64,000 nt of DNA from Bradyrhizobium sp. NAS80.1. GTDB lineage: Bacteria > Pseudomonadota > Alphaproteobacteria > Rhizobiales > Xanthobacteraceae. Position numbers and translations under genes: made by a program. The DNA lies in the NCBI RefSeq assembly GCF_001908205.1, contig NZ_LGHL01000065.1:1-64000 (forward strand), written 5' to 3'. Shown in pieces: positions 26,747-35,723 of this stretch (positions within the stretch are counted from its first letter, which is position 1; every line of letters starts with the position of its first letter). Below the pieces are notes generated by a model. That model did no database searches and was not told the DNA's origin. It was given only the letters and a program-made list of their open reading frames with translations.

Positions 26747-28120
26747 ATGAACAGCGACATCTCTTTTCCATCGCATCGCGGGAACCGATTTTACCAGGGG
26801 ACGGCCGCGACCTTCGTCGCCAACGCCATCCAGGCGGTCAATTTTCTCGGCGATCGATTCCTGAGGAAGTCGCATCATTCGTCGACGGTCATCGAAGACC
26901 TTTACCGGCACTCGATGGACAGCGCCTTTTCGGTGACCGAGGCGTTCCTCGTCACCGGAGCCCCGCACGCTTCCGCCTATTACCCGCGCGACTTCGCCTG
27001 GTTCTATCCCGATGTTCTCGATCCTGAAACCATCATGGATGCGCAGGACGCGGTGCGGCGGGTGCGCCTGCTCGAAAAGAGCGTTCGGCTGTTGCTGGAG
27101 GCCGTTCGCGCTGGCGTCGTCACGACAACCATTGTCCCGGCAGGGCGCGGTCGATATCTCGGCGTGAACTATTTCTCGCGCCCCTCCGATACGCTGCTCG
27201 GCATTCTGGCCGGTCTCCAGCAGATGATCACTGCGGACGAGAGGGCGTCGTCCTATCTGGCGATGTCACAATGCGCGCATGCCGGCCGCCTGCTGCTGGC
27301 CGAATACGGCGTCGACCTGAAGCGCGCAATCCTGCAGCTCACAGGCGAGCTGGAGCCTTTCGACGCTGACAGGACCAGGTATTTGCTGTGCGATGTCAAC
27401 GCGCCTCGCTCCGCCGCGACGGATACCCGCGCCGAACGCAGGCGTTTCGTGACCAATGCCTGCGTCTACACGACCTTCGTGTGGGGCGTGCAGCTCGGGG
27501 TCATCGATGAGAATGAGCTGAAGCGGCTAATGGGGCGCGACCTCGCACAGTACAAGAAGGACCTGCTCCGCCTGTTCGGTAAGGACGGTTATATCAGGCA
27601 TTCGCTCGATGGTCCGGCAGGTTCGCCGGTGTCCTCGGTTGCTCTGGATTTCGTCAGCGTGCACCGCGGATTTTGGGATCTGAACGATGCAAGCGAGCGC
27701 GCGCTGTTTGCCGCCACGACGGATCTGATCATTGCGGAGCCGCGGTTTCGCGTACCGAGCACGTTCCACTTCCTGGTGTCCGCGGATAATCCGCGGAACA
27801 AGATAATCCACAAGATTGCGGCTCCGGCCTATCAGGGACGTTCCTCCTGGCCGACGTTCAACGTCGAGTTCGCGGATCGCATGCTGGACTTTGATGAATT
27901 CTCGGGAAGCGAGACCTACCGGGGCTGCGCCCAGGGAATTCTGAAAGACATTCGCACCGCGACCGAGGTTCACGGCGGATATCAGGAACTGATCTCGGAA
28001 CAGGGTCTGAAATATCGCACCTGGGCCTACAAGGGCGCCGTGGCTCATTCCTGGTTTCCGCGCTTTCTGTCGGTCTGGAGGAGGGCGTATGGAACGCCGC
28101 TCCTCCAGTGGAATGACTGA
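26747..28120 (+). CDS. Unrecognised 457-residue protein, possibly six-hairpin glycosidase-like
   Basis: No signal peptide. The middle shows aromatic-rich loops between helices (SAYYPRDFAWFYPDVLDP near 77, LGVNYFSRPSDTLLGI near 137) and the C-terminus has GGYQELISEQGLKYRTWAYK near 415. These resemble the helix-loop pattern of (alpha/alpha)6-barrel glycosidases such as GH15, GH100 or trehalases, but I cannot assign a family or catalytic acids. It stands alone between the purine cluster and small genes, with its own 100-base leader. The coding pattern is typical of its neighbours, so it is a real gene. Confidence 0.75.
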   Translation: MNSDISFPSHRGNRFYQGTAATFVANAIQAVNFLGDRFLRKSHHSSTVIEDLYRHSMDSAFSVTEAFLVTGAPHASAYYPRDFAWFYPDVLDPETIMDAQDAVRRVRLLEKSVRLLLEAVRAGVVTTTIVPAGRGRYLGVNYFSRPSDTLLGILAGLQQMITADERASSYLAMSQCAHAGRLLLAEYGVDLKRAILQLTGELEPFDADRTRYLLCDVNAPRSAATDTRAERRRFVTNACVYTTFVWGVQLGVIDENELKRLMGRDLAQYKKDLLRLFGKDGYIRHSLDGPAGSPVSSVALDFVSVHRGFWDLNDASERALFAATTDLIIAEPRFRVPSTFHFLVSADNPRNKIIHKIAAPAYQGRSSWPTFNVEFADRMLDFDEFSGSETYRGCAQGILKDIRTATEVHGGYQELISEQGLKYRTWAYKGAVAHSWFPRFLSVWRRAYGTPLLQWND

Positions 28121-28154
28121 TCCATAGCGTCAGGTGAGTGATCCGTCCGGCCCG

Positions 28155-28376
28155 TTACGCCACGAGATCCAGTAGCCGGCACGATCCACGTACCAGCACC
28201 TTGCGTCCCGTTGGCGTCATCGCAGGCACGCCGTCGTCAATGACAACGAGGCCGAGCTTGACGAGGGTTTCGACGAGATAGGCCTTCGAGAGGCGACCGT
28301 TTGGCAACGGGTTGCGAAGCGCCTTCAGCGCTTCCCATTGATCGTGCGAAAGATTGAAGTCGACGTCGTCGTTCAT
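28155..28376 (-). CDS. Small hypothetical protein, winged-helix-like
   Basis: 73 residues. The sequence LSHDQWEALKALRNP, LSKAYLVETLVKLGLVVIDD and MTPTGRKVLVRG reads like two helices followed by a beta-wing, as in small MarR-like or phage winged-helix proteins. GAGG lies six bases before the ATG. Function unknown. Confidence 0.6.
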   Translation of the reverse strand: MNDDVDFNLSHDQWEALKALRNPLPNGRLSKAYLVETLVKLGLVVIDDGVPAMTPTGRKVLVRGSCRLLDLVA

Positions 28377-28728
28377 GTTGCCTCAAGCGATAGTACCGTT
28401 CGCGCGCCCCTGTTAGCGGCGCTGCATGAAGACCATGCGACGACAATGAGTCAGGAGTTCGGTGATCTGTTTGGAACGTCTCTTCACAAATTGCCGCACT
28501 CTGTTGCGCCACAAGAGTTAAGATCGCTCGCGGACGAGTATCGTCCCGGTCTCTGATCACTAATTGATGATTTCCAGTTGATGCTGCACTGCGAACTGCC
28601 GCAGTGCACGGGAAGCGCCGTTGTCCCATTCTGCGTCGCGATATGTACAGAAATGATGAGACGAGACGTTCAGGACTCTGTTAGGTTGGCTGGTGGGGAA
28701 TGACTTCACACGACAGGAGTGTGAGTGC
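28377..28728. other. Intergenic region without a supportable gene
   Basis: These 352 bases have lower GC than their neighbours. A 72-codon plus-strand frame starts inside the preceding small gene and ends at 28556, but it has no ribosome binding site or family resemblance. The promoter of the small gene at 28729 must lie here. I see no clear repeat. Confidence 0.35.
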
Positions 28729-28899
28729 ATGAACAGGCTGGTGGAAATTCGCAGTCAGGAATCCCTTTGCCGTGAGCGTGCCGCGCTGGATTCGGAGCGC
28801 CGGGCGTTCTGGCTTGCGCAAGCCCAGGAATGGGAACAGCGCGCGCTCGACGAAATCGCGTATCACTTTCGGGAGTGCCATCCCGCGCAGGCGAACTGA
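28729..28899 (+). CDS. Small hypothetical protein
   Basis: 56 residues, charged and probably helical (MNRLVEIRSQESLCRERAAL, then RRAFWLAQAQEWEQRALDEI). AGGAG lies ten bases before the ATG. No family recognised. Confidence 0.55.
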   Translation: MNRLVEIRSQESLCRERAALDSERRAFWLAQAQEWEQRALDEIAYHFRECHPAQAN

Positions 28900-28935
28900 G
28901 CGCCGCCTGACGCAGCAGCGGGCGTGATCGCTGCT

Positions 28936-30312
28936 TTACTGGTAAGTCGCTACGATGTCTGACACAGCGCGCTCGAGCTGCTGGGCGGTGGCGCATTGGC
29001 GCACGACGCTGCAAAAGGTCGCATAGCGCGGCATCTCGGAATCGCCAAAGCCCCAGGCCAACCGTCCTTCGGGATTGAGCCAGACCAGCCGCTTCGAGCG
29101 TTCGGAGACACGTCGCAAGATATCGGCGCGCGGGTCGAGATTATTGCTGCGGGCGTCACCGAGCACGATCACTGTGGTCTGTGGCGTCAGCGTGCTCATC
29201 CATTCCTTCTCGAAATCGACCAGCGAAGAGCCGTAGTCGGACGAGCCGAAGCCGACCTTGGACATGATCTCGGCCATCGCTTCTTCCGGCGACTTCTTCT
29301 CAAGGATCTCGCTGACCTCGATCAGATGCGAGGAGAAGGCGAAGGAGCGGACGTCGTCGACCACTTCATGCAAGGAGTGGATCAGGAGCAGGAAGAAATC
29401 CGAGACTTGTGCGACCGAGCCGGAGACATCGCACAGCGCAACGATCTTCGGCCGGTCGCGATGCTTCCGCTTCCACGCGGTGAGGAAGGGCACCCCGCCC
29501 CAGGCGGCGTTACGGCGTAACGTGCGCCGGACGTCGAGATGGCCACGGCGCTGGCGCTTGCGCGGCTTCGAGTAGCGTTCGCGCAGGCGGCGCGCGATCT
29601 GGCGGATCAGCGCGCGCATCTCGGCAACCTGGCGCCGCTCGATGCGGGCAAGTGGCGCGTTGCGCAGGATCTCGTTGCGGAGGTTTTCGGCCTCCTCGCG
29701 GGCATAGAGCGCAAGCCCCTGCGAGACCGTGTCACGGACCGCTTCGCGCAAGGCGTCGAGCGCGTTGCGCAGGCGCTCGGCAAGTGCGGGGTTGGTCGCG
29801 GTCAGGTCGTCGAGATCGTCGCGCAGGCGCTGAAGGCCCATAGCGTCGAGGATGCGGCTGGAGAAGATGCCGCGCTGGGTGGAATAGCGGATGTCAGACA
29901 GGGAGGCTGCGCCGGAAGCGTTGGCGATCGCGGCTGCGATCGCATTGCGGTCCTGCGACAGCAGCATTTGTGCGAGCGAGCCCAGTCCTTCGGGCGGCTG
30001 GCCTTGGCTCGCCTCGCTCGCCGCGCCGGAGGAAGGCGACTGATCGGCGTCCTGCGAAGCCTCGTCGTTATCGGCCTCGGGCTGATCCTGCCGCGGTTCC
30101 GGCTGGCTGAAGAAGAGGTCGAAGCAGTCGCCGAGTGCGAGCTTCTCGTCCTGCGATTTGGCAAGCGTCAGGAGTAGCGCGTCGCGTAGGATGGCCCGGT
30201 CGGAAATGCCGACCTGCTTGACCGCGCGCATCGCATCGATGCTTTCGGCAGGCGAAACGTGCACGCCTGCCCCGCGCGCCGCCCGAAAGAAACGATGAAG
30301 ATTCTCGCGCAT
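28936..30312 (-). CDS. VWA domain-containing CoxE-like protein
   Basis: 458 residues. The N-terminal 65 residues (HRFFRAARGAGVHVSPAESI) are followed by an acidic, Gln/Ser-rich linker (about 70-110), a helical middle, a basic patch RERYSKPRKRQRRGHLD, and the VWA domain with MIDAS motif VALCDVSGSVAQVS near 288. Proteins of this type work with MoxR AAA+ ATPases in metal-cofactor insertion or complex assembly. The start is the ATG at 30312; a TTG at 30321 overlapping the upstream stop is an alternative. It directly follows the MoxR-like gene. Confidence 0.88.
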   Translation of the reverse strand: MRENLHRFFRAARGAGVHVSPAESIDAMRAVKQVGISDRAILRDALLLTLAKSQDEKLALGDCFDLFFSQPEPRQDQPEADNDEASQDADQSPSSGAASEASQGQPPEGLGSLAQMLLSQDRNAIAAAIANASGAASLSDIRYSTQRGIFSSRILDAMGLQRLRDDLDDLTATNPALAERLRNALDALREAVRDTVSQGLALYAREEAENLRNEILRNAPLARIERRQVAEMRALIRQIARRLRERYSKPRKRQRRGHLDVRRTLRRNAAWGGVPFLTAWKRKHRDRPKIVALCDVSGSVAQVSDFFLLLIHSLHEVVDDVRSFAFSSHLIEVSEILEKKSPEEAMAEIMSKVGFGSSDYGSSLVDFEKEWMSTLTPQTTVIVLGDARSNNLDPRADILRRVSERSKRLVWLNPEGRLAWGFGDSEMPRYATFCSVVRQCATAQQLERAVSDIVATYQ

Positions 30313-30317
30313 CGGCG

Positions 30318-31265
30318 TCAACCGAAGACGTTGGATCGCGCCGCCTTGGCAATGAAGGTCGTAACTTGCGGCGCTGCTGCCTCTATATCGGCCTCGTATT
30401 TCAGGAGCACGTTGAGCGTGTCCTTGACGATCTCGGTATCGAGCTCTCCCGCCTGGAGCAGCACAAGCACGCGTGCCCAGTCGATGGTTTCGCTGACCGA
30501 GGGTAGCTTCTTCAGATCGAGCGAACGGATCTCGTGAATGAAGCCGACCATTTGCCGGCGCAGCGCCTGCGAGATGCCGGGGACACGGCTCTCGACGATA
30601 CGCTCTTCGAGCCGCTGCTCGGGGAAGCCGATATGCAGATGCAGGCAGCGCCGTTTCAGGGCGTCGCCAAGATCACGCTCGCTGTTGGAGGTGAGGATCA
30701 CGGTCGGCGGCGTGATTGCGGAGACGGTTCCGAGCTCGGGGATCGTGACCTGGAAGTCCGAGAGGATCTCCAGGAGAAGCGATTCGAATTCAGCGTCCGA
30801 CTTGTCGATCTCGTCGATCAGGAGCACGCAGCCACCCGGCTGCTCCAGCGCCTGAAGCAGCGGCCGCGGCTCGACGAATTCCTTGGAGAAGAACACGTCG
30901 CCGAAATCATGGAGCTGGTCGAGCGCGGCATGTAGCGTCTGCGCGCCGCCCAGGACTTCGCCAAGCTTGTCCTTGAGGATCTGGGTGTAGAGAAGCTGCT
31001 TGGCGTATTTCCACTCATAGAGCGCCTTGGCCTCGTCGAGGCCCTCGTAGCATTGCAGGCGGATCATCTTCATGCCGCGCCAGGCGGCGATGGCCTTGGC
31101 AAGCTCGGTCTTGCCGACGCCAGCGGGACCCTCGACCAGGATCGGCTTCTCGATCTGTTGCGACAAATAGACGGCGGTCGCGATCTGCCGGCTCGCGATG
31201 TAGCCTTGCGCGGCGAGGCCGCTCTCCACTGCCTCGATCGACGTCGAGGCCTTCTGTTCTGCCAC
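30318..31265 (-). CDS. MoxR-type AAA+ ATPase
   Basis: 315 residues. Walker A GPAGVGKTELAKAIAA near residue 46, Walker B GCVLLIDEIDKSD, and sensor-1 TSNSERDLGDALKRRCLHLH match the MoxR branch. It is likely to remodel or activate a target complex together with the VWA partner five bases downstream. I chose the GTG start at 31265 (MAEQKASTSIEAV) because GGGAG lies upstream and the longer frame to 31346 adds non-conserved residues; the longer form cannot be excluded. Confidence 0.88.
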   Translation of the reverse strand: MAEQKASTSIEAVESGLAAQGYIASRQIATAVYLSQQIEKPILVEGPAGVGKTELAKAIAAWRGMKMIRLQCYEGLDEAKALYEWKYAKQLLYTQILKDKLGEVLGGAQTLHAALDQLHDFGDVFFSKEFVEPRPLLQALEQPGGCVLLIDEIDKSDAEFESLLLEILSDFQVTIPELGTVSAITPPTVILTSNSERDLGDALKRRCLHLHIGFPEQRLEERIVESRVPGISQALRRQMVGFIHEIRSLDLKKLPSVSETIDWARVLVLLQAGELDTEIVKDTLNVLLKYEADIEAAAPQVTTFIAKAARSNVFG

Positions 31266-31412
31266 GAAGGGGCGCTCCCAAAGGTCTTGCTTGAGGCTTG
31301 TTCTGCCTGCGTTCCCGGCAAAGAACAAGCCTCGTTTGGGAGGCATCAGACCCGCGTGAACGGCGTTTTTTCCGTTTAACGCAAATACTTGAGCGGTTCG
31401 CCGATCGCGCGA

Positions 31413-31613
31413 TCAGTGCCGCAGCAGCTCCGGCTTGCGGATGGTCTGTCTGACCTCGGCGCCGCAATCGGCGCATTCATAGACGAAGTCGATTTCGGCA
31501 AGGCTCCAGTGCGGTTCGACCTCGCGCACATACATCGGCAGGAACCCCATGCAGGTAGGGCAAATCACAGGCGCGATCTCGATATCCAGATGATGCTGTA
31601 CATAAGCTGGCAT
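31413..31613 (-). CDS. Small zinc-ribbon protein
   Basis: 66 residues with two CxxC knuckles, ICPTCMGF and YECADCGAE, spaced as in a rubredoxin-like zinc ribbon. GGAGAG stands six bases before the ATG. It lies about 150 bases upstream of the MoxR-like gene on the same strand and could be part of that unit, but function is unknown. Confidence 0.7.
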   Translation of the reverse strand: MPAYVQHHLDIEIAPVICPTCMGFLPMYVREVEPHWSLAEIDFVYECADCGAEVRQTIRKPELLRH

Positions 31614-31839
31614 CTCGGCTCTCCTTCGCAGGCGACCCAGTAAACCCCGCGCAGAAGCTACCGCCGGTCGGCCCAAGGCCGTCATCAACTCTTTCGAACA
31701 GAGACGGAACGGCGGGCATTTGTCCTTCGCTGTGACATTCTTGTTACGTCTCTGTACTGTAACGGGCGGACCGAATGCCTATTTCACAGGCCGACCCGCA
31801 TTCCTCGGACCTTCATTCCAACGATAAGGGAGCACCCCA

Positions 31840-32814
31840 ATGACCCATGCCATTCGTTTTCACAAAACCGGCGGCCCGGAGGTTCTGGTTTGGGAGCAGG
31901 TCGAGGTCGGCAAGCCCGGACCGGGCGAGGCGCGTATCCGCCACACCGCAGTCGGTCTTAATTTCGTCGATATCTACAATCGCTCCGGCCTGTATCCTGC
32001 GTCATTGCCGAGCGGCCTCGGCAGCGAAGCGGCGGGTGTGATCGAGGAGGTCGGTCCCGGCGTCACCGATCTGAAGCCCGGCGATCGCGTTGCCTATGGC
32101 GCTTCGCCGCTCGGCGCCTATTCCGAGGCGCGGCTGATCCCCGCTGATCGGCTGTTGAAGCTGCCCGATGGCGTCGACGACAAGACGGCGGCCGCGATGA
32201 TGCTCAAGGGGCTCACTACACAGTATCTGATTCGGCAGACCTATCGGGTCAAAGCGGGCGATACGATCCTGCTCCATGCTGCGGCCGGCGGCGTCGGATC
32301 GATCCTGAGCCAGTGGGCAAAACATCTCGGCGCAACCGTGATCGGCACGGTCAGCAGCGACGAGAAGGCGAAGCTCGCCAAGGCGCATGGCTGCGACCAC
32401 GTCATCATCTACACGCGGGAGGATTTCGTGAAGCGCGTCGATGAGATCACCGGCGGCAAGAAGGTGCCGGTGGTTTACGACTCCGTCGGCAAGGACACGT
32501 TCCTGAAATCGCTGGATTGCCTCGCGCCGCTCGGCGTCGCTGCGCTGTTCGGCCAATCCTCCGGCGCGGTCGAGCCGCTCAATCTCGGACTGCTCGCGCA
32601 GAAGGGGTCGCTCTACGTCACCCGGCCGACGCTGTTCACTTACGCCGCCAAGCGCGAAAATCTGGTTGCGATGGCAGGCGAGCTGTTCGACGTCGTCAAG
32701 TCCGGTGCTGTCAAGATCGAGGTAAACCAGACCTATCCGCTGAAGGACGCGGCAAGGGCGCACGCCGATCTCGCCGCGCGCAAGACCACGGGATCGACCG
32801 TTCTCACAGTGTGA
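31840..32814 (+). CDS. NAD(P)H:quinone oxidoreductase (zeta-crystallin type)
   Basis: 324 residues of the medium-chain dehydrogenase family without structural zinc. The N-terminal GroES-like domain (NFVDIYNRSGLYPASLPSG) is followed by the Rossmann motif LLHAAAGGVGSILSQWAKHL near 145 and YDSVGKDTFLKSLDCLAPLG near 212. It reduces quinones with NADPH in the cytoplasm. An imperfect inverted repeat, TTGTTACG...TGTAACGG, at about 31739-31764 in the leader may be an operator. Confidence 0.92.
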   Translation: MTHAIRFHKTGGPEVLVWEQVEVGKPGPGEARIRHTAVGLNFVDIYNRSGLYPASLPSGLGSEAAGVIEEVGPGVTDLKPGDRVAYGASPLGAYSEARLIPADRLLKLPDGVDDKTAAAMMLKGLTTQYLIRQTYRVKAGDTILLHAAAGGVGSILSQWAKHLGATVIGTVSSDEKAKLAKAHGCDHVIIYTREDFVKRVDEITGGKKVPVVYDSVGKDTFLKSLDCLAPLGVAALFGQSSGAVEPLNLGLLAQKGSLYVTRPTLFTYAAKRENLVAMAGELFDVVKSGAVKIEVNQTYPLKDAARAHADLAARKTTGSTVLTV

Positions 32815-32852
32815 TCTCCGGCCGGCGGTGGCGCAGGCCGCTTGAGCCTGCG

Positions 32853-33128
32853 TCACGTCCGTTCGTGCTTGCGCAGGTCGCGGGCGTGATCGAAACGAAT
32901 CGCCTGGAGATCGACATCTTCGGGCGGGATTTGGGGGAGGGCCGCTTCCGCCAGGATGGCGTCGGTCACGTCTTCGACCGAGCTCTCCACGATCTCGTGG
33001 ATGAACGAGATGTTCCGGTATTCACCCGAAGCTATGCGGGAGACGACCTCGCGCCTTGTGATCTCGGGATCGACGATCGCCTCGCGGCCGCGACGTCCGT
33101 AGTCGATCATCACGACGAAATACTGCAT
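32853..33128 (-). CDS. Small hypothetical protein
   Basis: 91 residues starting MQYFVVMIDYGRRGREAIVD, with a following charged, helical stretch (SVEDVTDAILAEAALPQ) and a basic C-terminus. It looks like a soluble, intact protein found in its own transcription unit between the quinone oxidoreductase and the S24-type regulator. No family recognised. Confidence 0.6.
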   Translation of the reverse strand: MQYFVVMIDYGRRGREAIVDPEITRREVVSRIASGEYRNISFIHEIVESSVEDVTDAILAEAALPQIPPEDVDLQAIRFDHARDLRKHERT

Positions 33129-33189
33129 GAAACAACTCTGCCGCACCCCTGTGGTCGGAGCGCGGCAGAGTATTTCCGAAAAGCAGAAT

Positions 33190-33798
33190 TTACTTGCTCT
33201 TCTTGCGTGGGCGGGCCGACTTGGCGCGCAGCCGCTCGAGCTGGCCCTTGGGCATGGAGAGGCAAATCTCTCCGACCCAGTCGAGCTTGACGCCGACGAT
33301 CGGCTTGGCGTTGAAGCTGGTGAGATTGACGACGGAGGGGGATTTGCCCCGTTCGATGGTCTTCAGGTAGCGCTCGCCGGTCTTGAGCCGGACCACGGCC
33401 TCTTCGCCGTAGAAGCTCGACAGCGGGTGGCGCTGGTCCTTGTAGACCACGATCACGTCGCCGCTCTCGTATTTGGGCAACATCGAATCGCCCACGATCT
33501 CGAATGCGACCGTTTCTTCCATGATCGGGAAGGGCAGTGCGATGTCGCCAAGCCCCTCCGGGGGGACCTGCTCGTAATCCGGCTCGATCACCGCGCCAGC
33601 ACCGACCCGGCCCATGATCGGCGCGAGATTGAGCTCAAGATATTCCATGATCGGCAGAATTTCCGAGGCCTTCACCAGGCGCTCGCCGCCGAGGATCTCC
33701 GACACTGCGCCGGGACGCACGCCCATGGCCGCTGCCAGGCCGCCCTTGCTCTTGCCCGTCTTCTCGAGGCCTCGCTCGATCATCGCAACGTCCAACAT
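33190..33798 (-). CDS. S24-family (LexA/CI-like) transcriptional regulator
   Basis: 202 residues. The N-terminal helix-turn-helix (SKGGLAAAMGVRPGAVSEIL near 16) is followed by an S24 peptidase domain with the catalytic serine in VGDSMLPKYESGDVI and the lysine in EEAVVRLKTGERYLK. The architecture is that of phage CI-like repressors that self-cleave or act as plain repressors. The ATG at 33798 has GAGGGATAT upstream. The gene is divergent from the GcrA-like gene, with CGGAAT repeats between them. Confidence 0.88.
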   Translation of the reverse strand: MLDVAMIERGLEKTGKSKGGLAAAMGVRPGAVSEILGGERLVKASEILPIMEYLELNLAPIMGRVGAGAVIEPDYEQVPPEGLGDIALPFPIMEETVAFEIVGDSMLPKYESGDVIVVYKDQRHPLSSFYGEEAVVRLKTGERYLKTIERGKSPSVVNLTSFNAKPIVGVKLDWVGEICLSMPKGQLERLRAKSARPRKKSK

Positions 33799-33838
33799 GG
33801 TGATATCCCTCGATTGCCAATCGCTCCGCCTCTTGTAA

Positions 33839-33910
33839 TCCGAAATTCGGAATTGATGCAATTATGAATATCAGAAATGTCGCTTGACTTCGACTTCGGA
33901 ATACCGGAAT
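33839..33910. promoter_or_regulatory. CGGAAT repeat cluster between divergent regulators
   Basis: A perfect palindrome TCCGAAATTCGGA stands at 33839-33851. The hexamer CGGAAT recurs at 33848, 33898 and 33905. TTGACT at 33884 may be a -35 element. The sites fit an operator for the neighbouring S24-type repressor. Confidence 0.45.
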
Positions 33911-33964
33911 GTGTGTTCCGTCTGCCGGTCGTTCGACCGGCAGGGCGCATCACAGGATAGCAGC

Positions 33965-34498
33965 ATGGAACCGGGCCATTGGCCGTCGGAGCACTCCGAC
34001 GCGCTTCGCGAGTATTTTATCAAGGGAATGTCTTATGCGGAGATCGGACGACAGATTAATGCAAGGTTTGGAGCGGCTTACACGCGCAATGCTGTGGCCG
34101 GCCGCGCCAAGCGGCTGGGGCTCCTCGCGTCGGCACCGATGACGAGTCCGTCGATCGTGCCGTCTTTGCCGTCTGGAGCCTGTCTTGTTTCCCCGCATCG
34201 CTCCGCGCTACCGAATCTGAACCTGCCGCCGAAATCCGCGCTGAAGCCGGCCGCACCGGTCAAGTTGCGCTGCGTCGGCGTCCAGCCGCGCCTGATCTCA
34301 CTGGTCGAACTTGCGCCCGGCGACTGCCGTTATCCCTACGGTGGCGACAAGGACGAGGAGGAGATCACCTTCTGCGGCCATCCGCGCCAGCCGGACTCGA
34401 GCTATTGCACGCCGCATGCACGCCTGACGCGCCGGTCTGAAGTTGCGTCCACCCGTGTCGCCGGTCCCGTCGTGCTGAGGTTGATCTCCGCTGCCTGA
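33965..34498 (+). CDS. GcrA-like cell cycle regulator family protein
   Basis: 177 residues. The N-terminus (HWPSEHSDALREYFIKGMSY) and ARFGAAYTRNAVAGRAKRLG match the GcrA helix-turn-helix with its RNAV-G--RLGL motif. The C-terminus has the GcrA-type zinc-like element, GDCRYPYGG...FCGHPRQPDSSYC..H. Typical GcrA activates sigma70 promoters at methylated GANTC sites; this divergent copy may be a phage-type paralogue. The ATG at 33965 is preceded by AGGATAG. Confidence 0.78.
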   Translation: MEPGHWPSEHSDALREYFIKGMSYAEIGRQINARFGAAYTRNAVAGRAKRLGLLASAPMTSPSIVPSLPSGACLVSPHRSALPNLNLPPKSALKPAAPVKLRCVGVQPRLISLVELAPGDCRYPYGGDKDEEEITFCGHPRQPDSSYCTPHARLTRRSEVASTRVAGPVVLRLISAA

Positions 34499-34544
34499 CC
34501 GAGCGGCGACCCATTTAATCGTCAAACTCTCAAGGAGCCTCCGA

Positions 34545-35120
34545 ATGGCGCGTGCCCGACGCAACAAGTCCTACAAGATGGCGAATATCTACGACCGGCG
34601 GTCGCGCGACGTGCCGTTCAATGCCGAGATGGTGGAGGTCGAGGTCGACAATCCCCTGGCCCTCGATCCCGGCGAGAAGATTGTCGCCATCCGCTCGATC
34701 CGCAGCGATCCGCTCGGCCGGTTGCACTCGCACCACCAGATTGACGAGGCGCAATATCGCGGCGGGCGAGCCTATCAGAACGATTGGGAGAGGGCGGAAC
34801 GGGGGCCTCAAGCGATGGATCCGACCCGCGAATATGTCGACGGCGCGCGCACGCGCGAGCCTGTCACCGAGAGCCAGCGCCAGGCAGTGCTGCGGCTGAA
34901 TCGGGTGGAACGCGAACTCGGCACCGACGGGGCGGCGCTGGTGCACGACGTGCTGGTGCTGGGGCTGACCATGGACCAGATCGGACAGCGCCGCGACGTC
35001 CGCACCCAGCGCTGGAACGACTATTTTGCGCGACGTTTTCGTGAATGCCTGGACCGGCTGGCGCTGATCTACGGCTTTGCGACGGAAGCCCGGACACAGC
35101 GTGCAGAGCGGCGCAGATGA
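34545..35120 (+). CDS. Hypothetical protein following GcrA-like gene
   Basis: 191 residues. A basic N-terminus (MARARRNKSYKMANIYDRRS) precedes a conserved-looking core. The C-terminus, LVHDVLVLGLTMDQIGQRRD and RFRECLDRLALIYG, could be a helix-turn-helix. It resembles small regulator-like proteins near prophage modules but I cannot name the family. It lies 46 bases after the GcrA-like gene, probably in one unit. Confidence 0.65.
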   Translation: MARARRNKSYKMANIYDRRSRDVPFNAEMVEVEVDNPLALDPGEKIVAIRSIRSDPLGRLHSHHQIDEAQYRGGRAYQNDWERAERGPQAMDPTREYVDGARTREPVTESQRQAVLRLNRVERELGTDGAALVHDVLVLGLTMDQIGQRRDVRTQRWNDYFARRFRECLDRLALIYGFATEARTQRAERRR

Positions 35121-35166
35121 CGACGGCACGCCGGCGGCTTCGGCCGCCGGCGGACCAGTCTGCTGC

Positions 35167-35523
35167 TTACGGATGCGGTGCGATCTGGTAAGGCGTCGTA
35201 TAGGGCTCGACACGAAGCGAAGCGTTGGCCAGAAGCCCGATCCTGGCAGTCGGCGCCTGCTGCAATTCACCGTTCGGGCCGCGGTGCATGTTATACTGCC
35301 AGACCGTGAGATCGCCCTTCTGTGCCAGCGCATGCGCAACCGCGCTCGCATCATTGCCGCCAAGCGCCTGAAGCTCCTCCGTCGACAAGCCGACGACGAT
35401 TTCGTCCTTGATAGTGACGATCTTGAACAGGTTCATCTTGGTCTCCTGCGCCCATGCGCCTTGTATCGAGAGGGTGAGAAGCGCGAGCGCGGCGCCCTTG
35501 ATGAGATCGCAGCGAGAAAGCAT
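35167..35523 (-). CDS. Secreted hypothetical protein
   Basis: 118 residues. The N-terminal signal (IKGAALALLTLSIQGAWAQE) has a clear AWA/QE cleavage site. The mature part starts TKMNLFKIVTIKDEIVVGLS and contains no recognised domain. AAAGGA precedes the start at 35523. Probably periplasmic. Confidence 0.65.
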   Translation of the reverse strand: MLSRCDLIKGAALALLTLSIQGAWAQETKMNLFKIVTIKDEIVVGLSTEELQALGGNDASAVAHALAQKGDLTVWQYNMHRGPNGELQQAPTARIGLLANASLRVEPYTTPYQIAPHP

Positions 35524-35723
35524 GCTGTCGTCCTTTGGTGCTGACGCGCGCCCGAATCGGTGAGTGTCCATCAGCCATGGCGCCCGTGATCTGCGTGGCC
35601 GTTTCGCGACCACTTGGTCGTTCGCTCCCCAACAACGGTTCACGGGCGTAAATATAACCGGGGCCGATGAACCTTGATGCGAAGACGTGCGTCCAAATCG
35701 GGAAGCTCGAGGGGATTCGTCAG

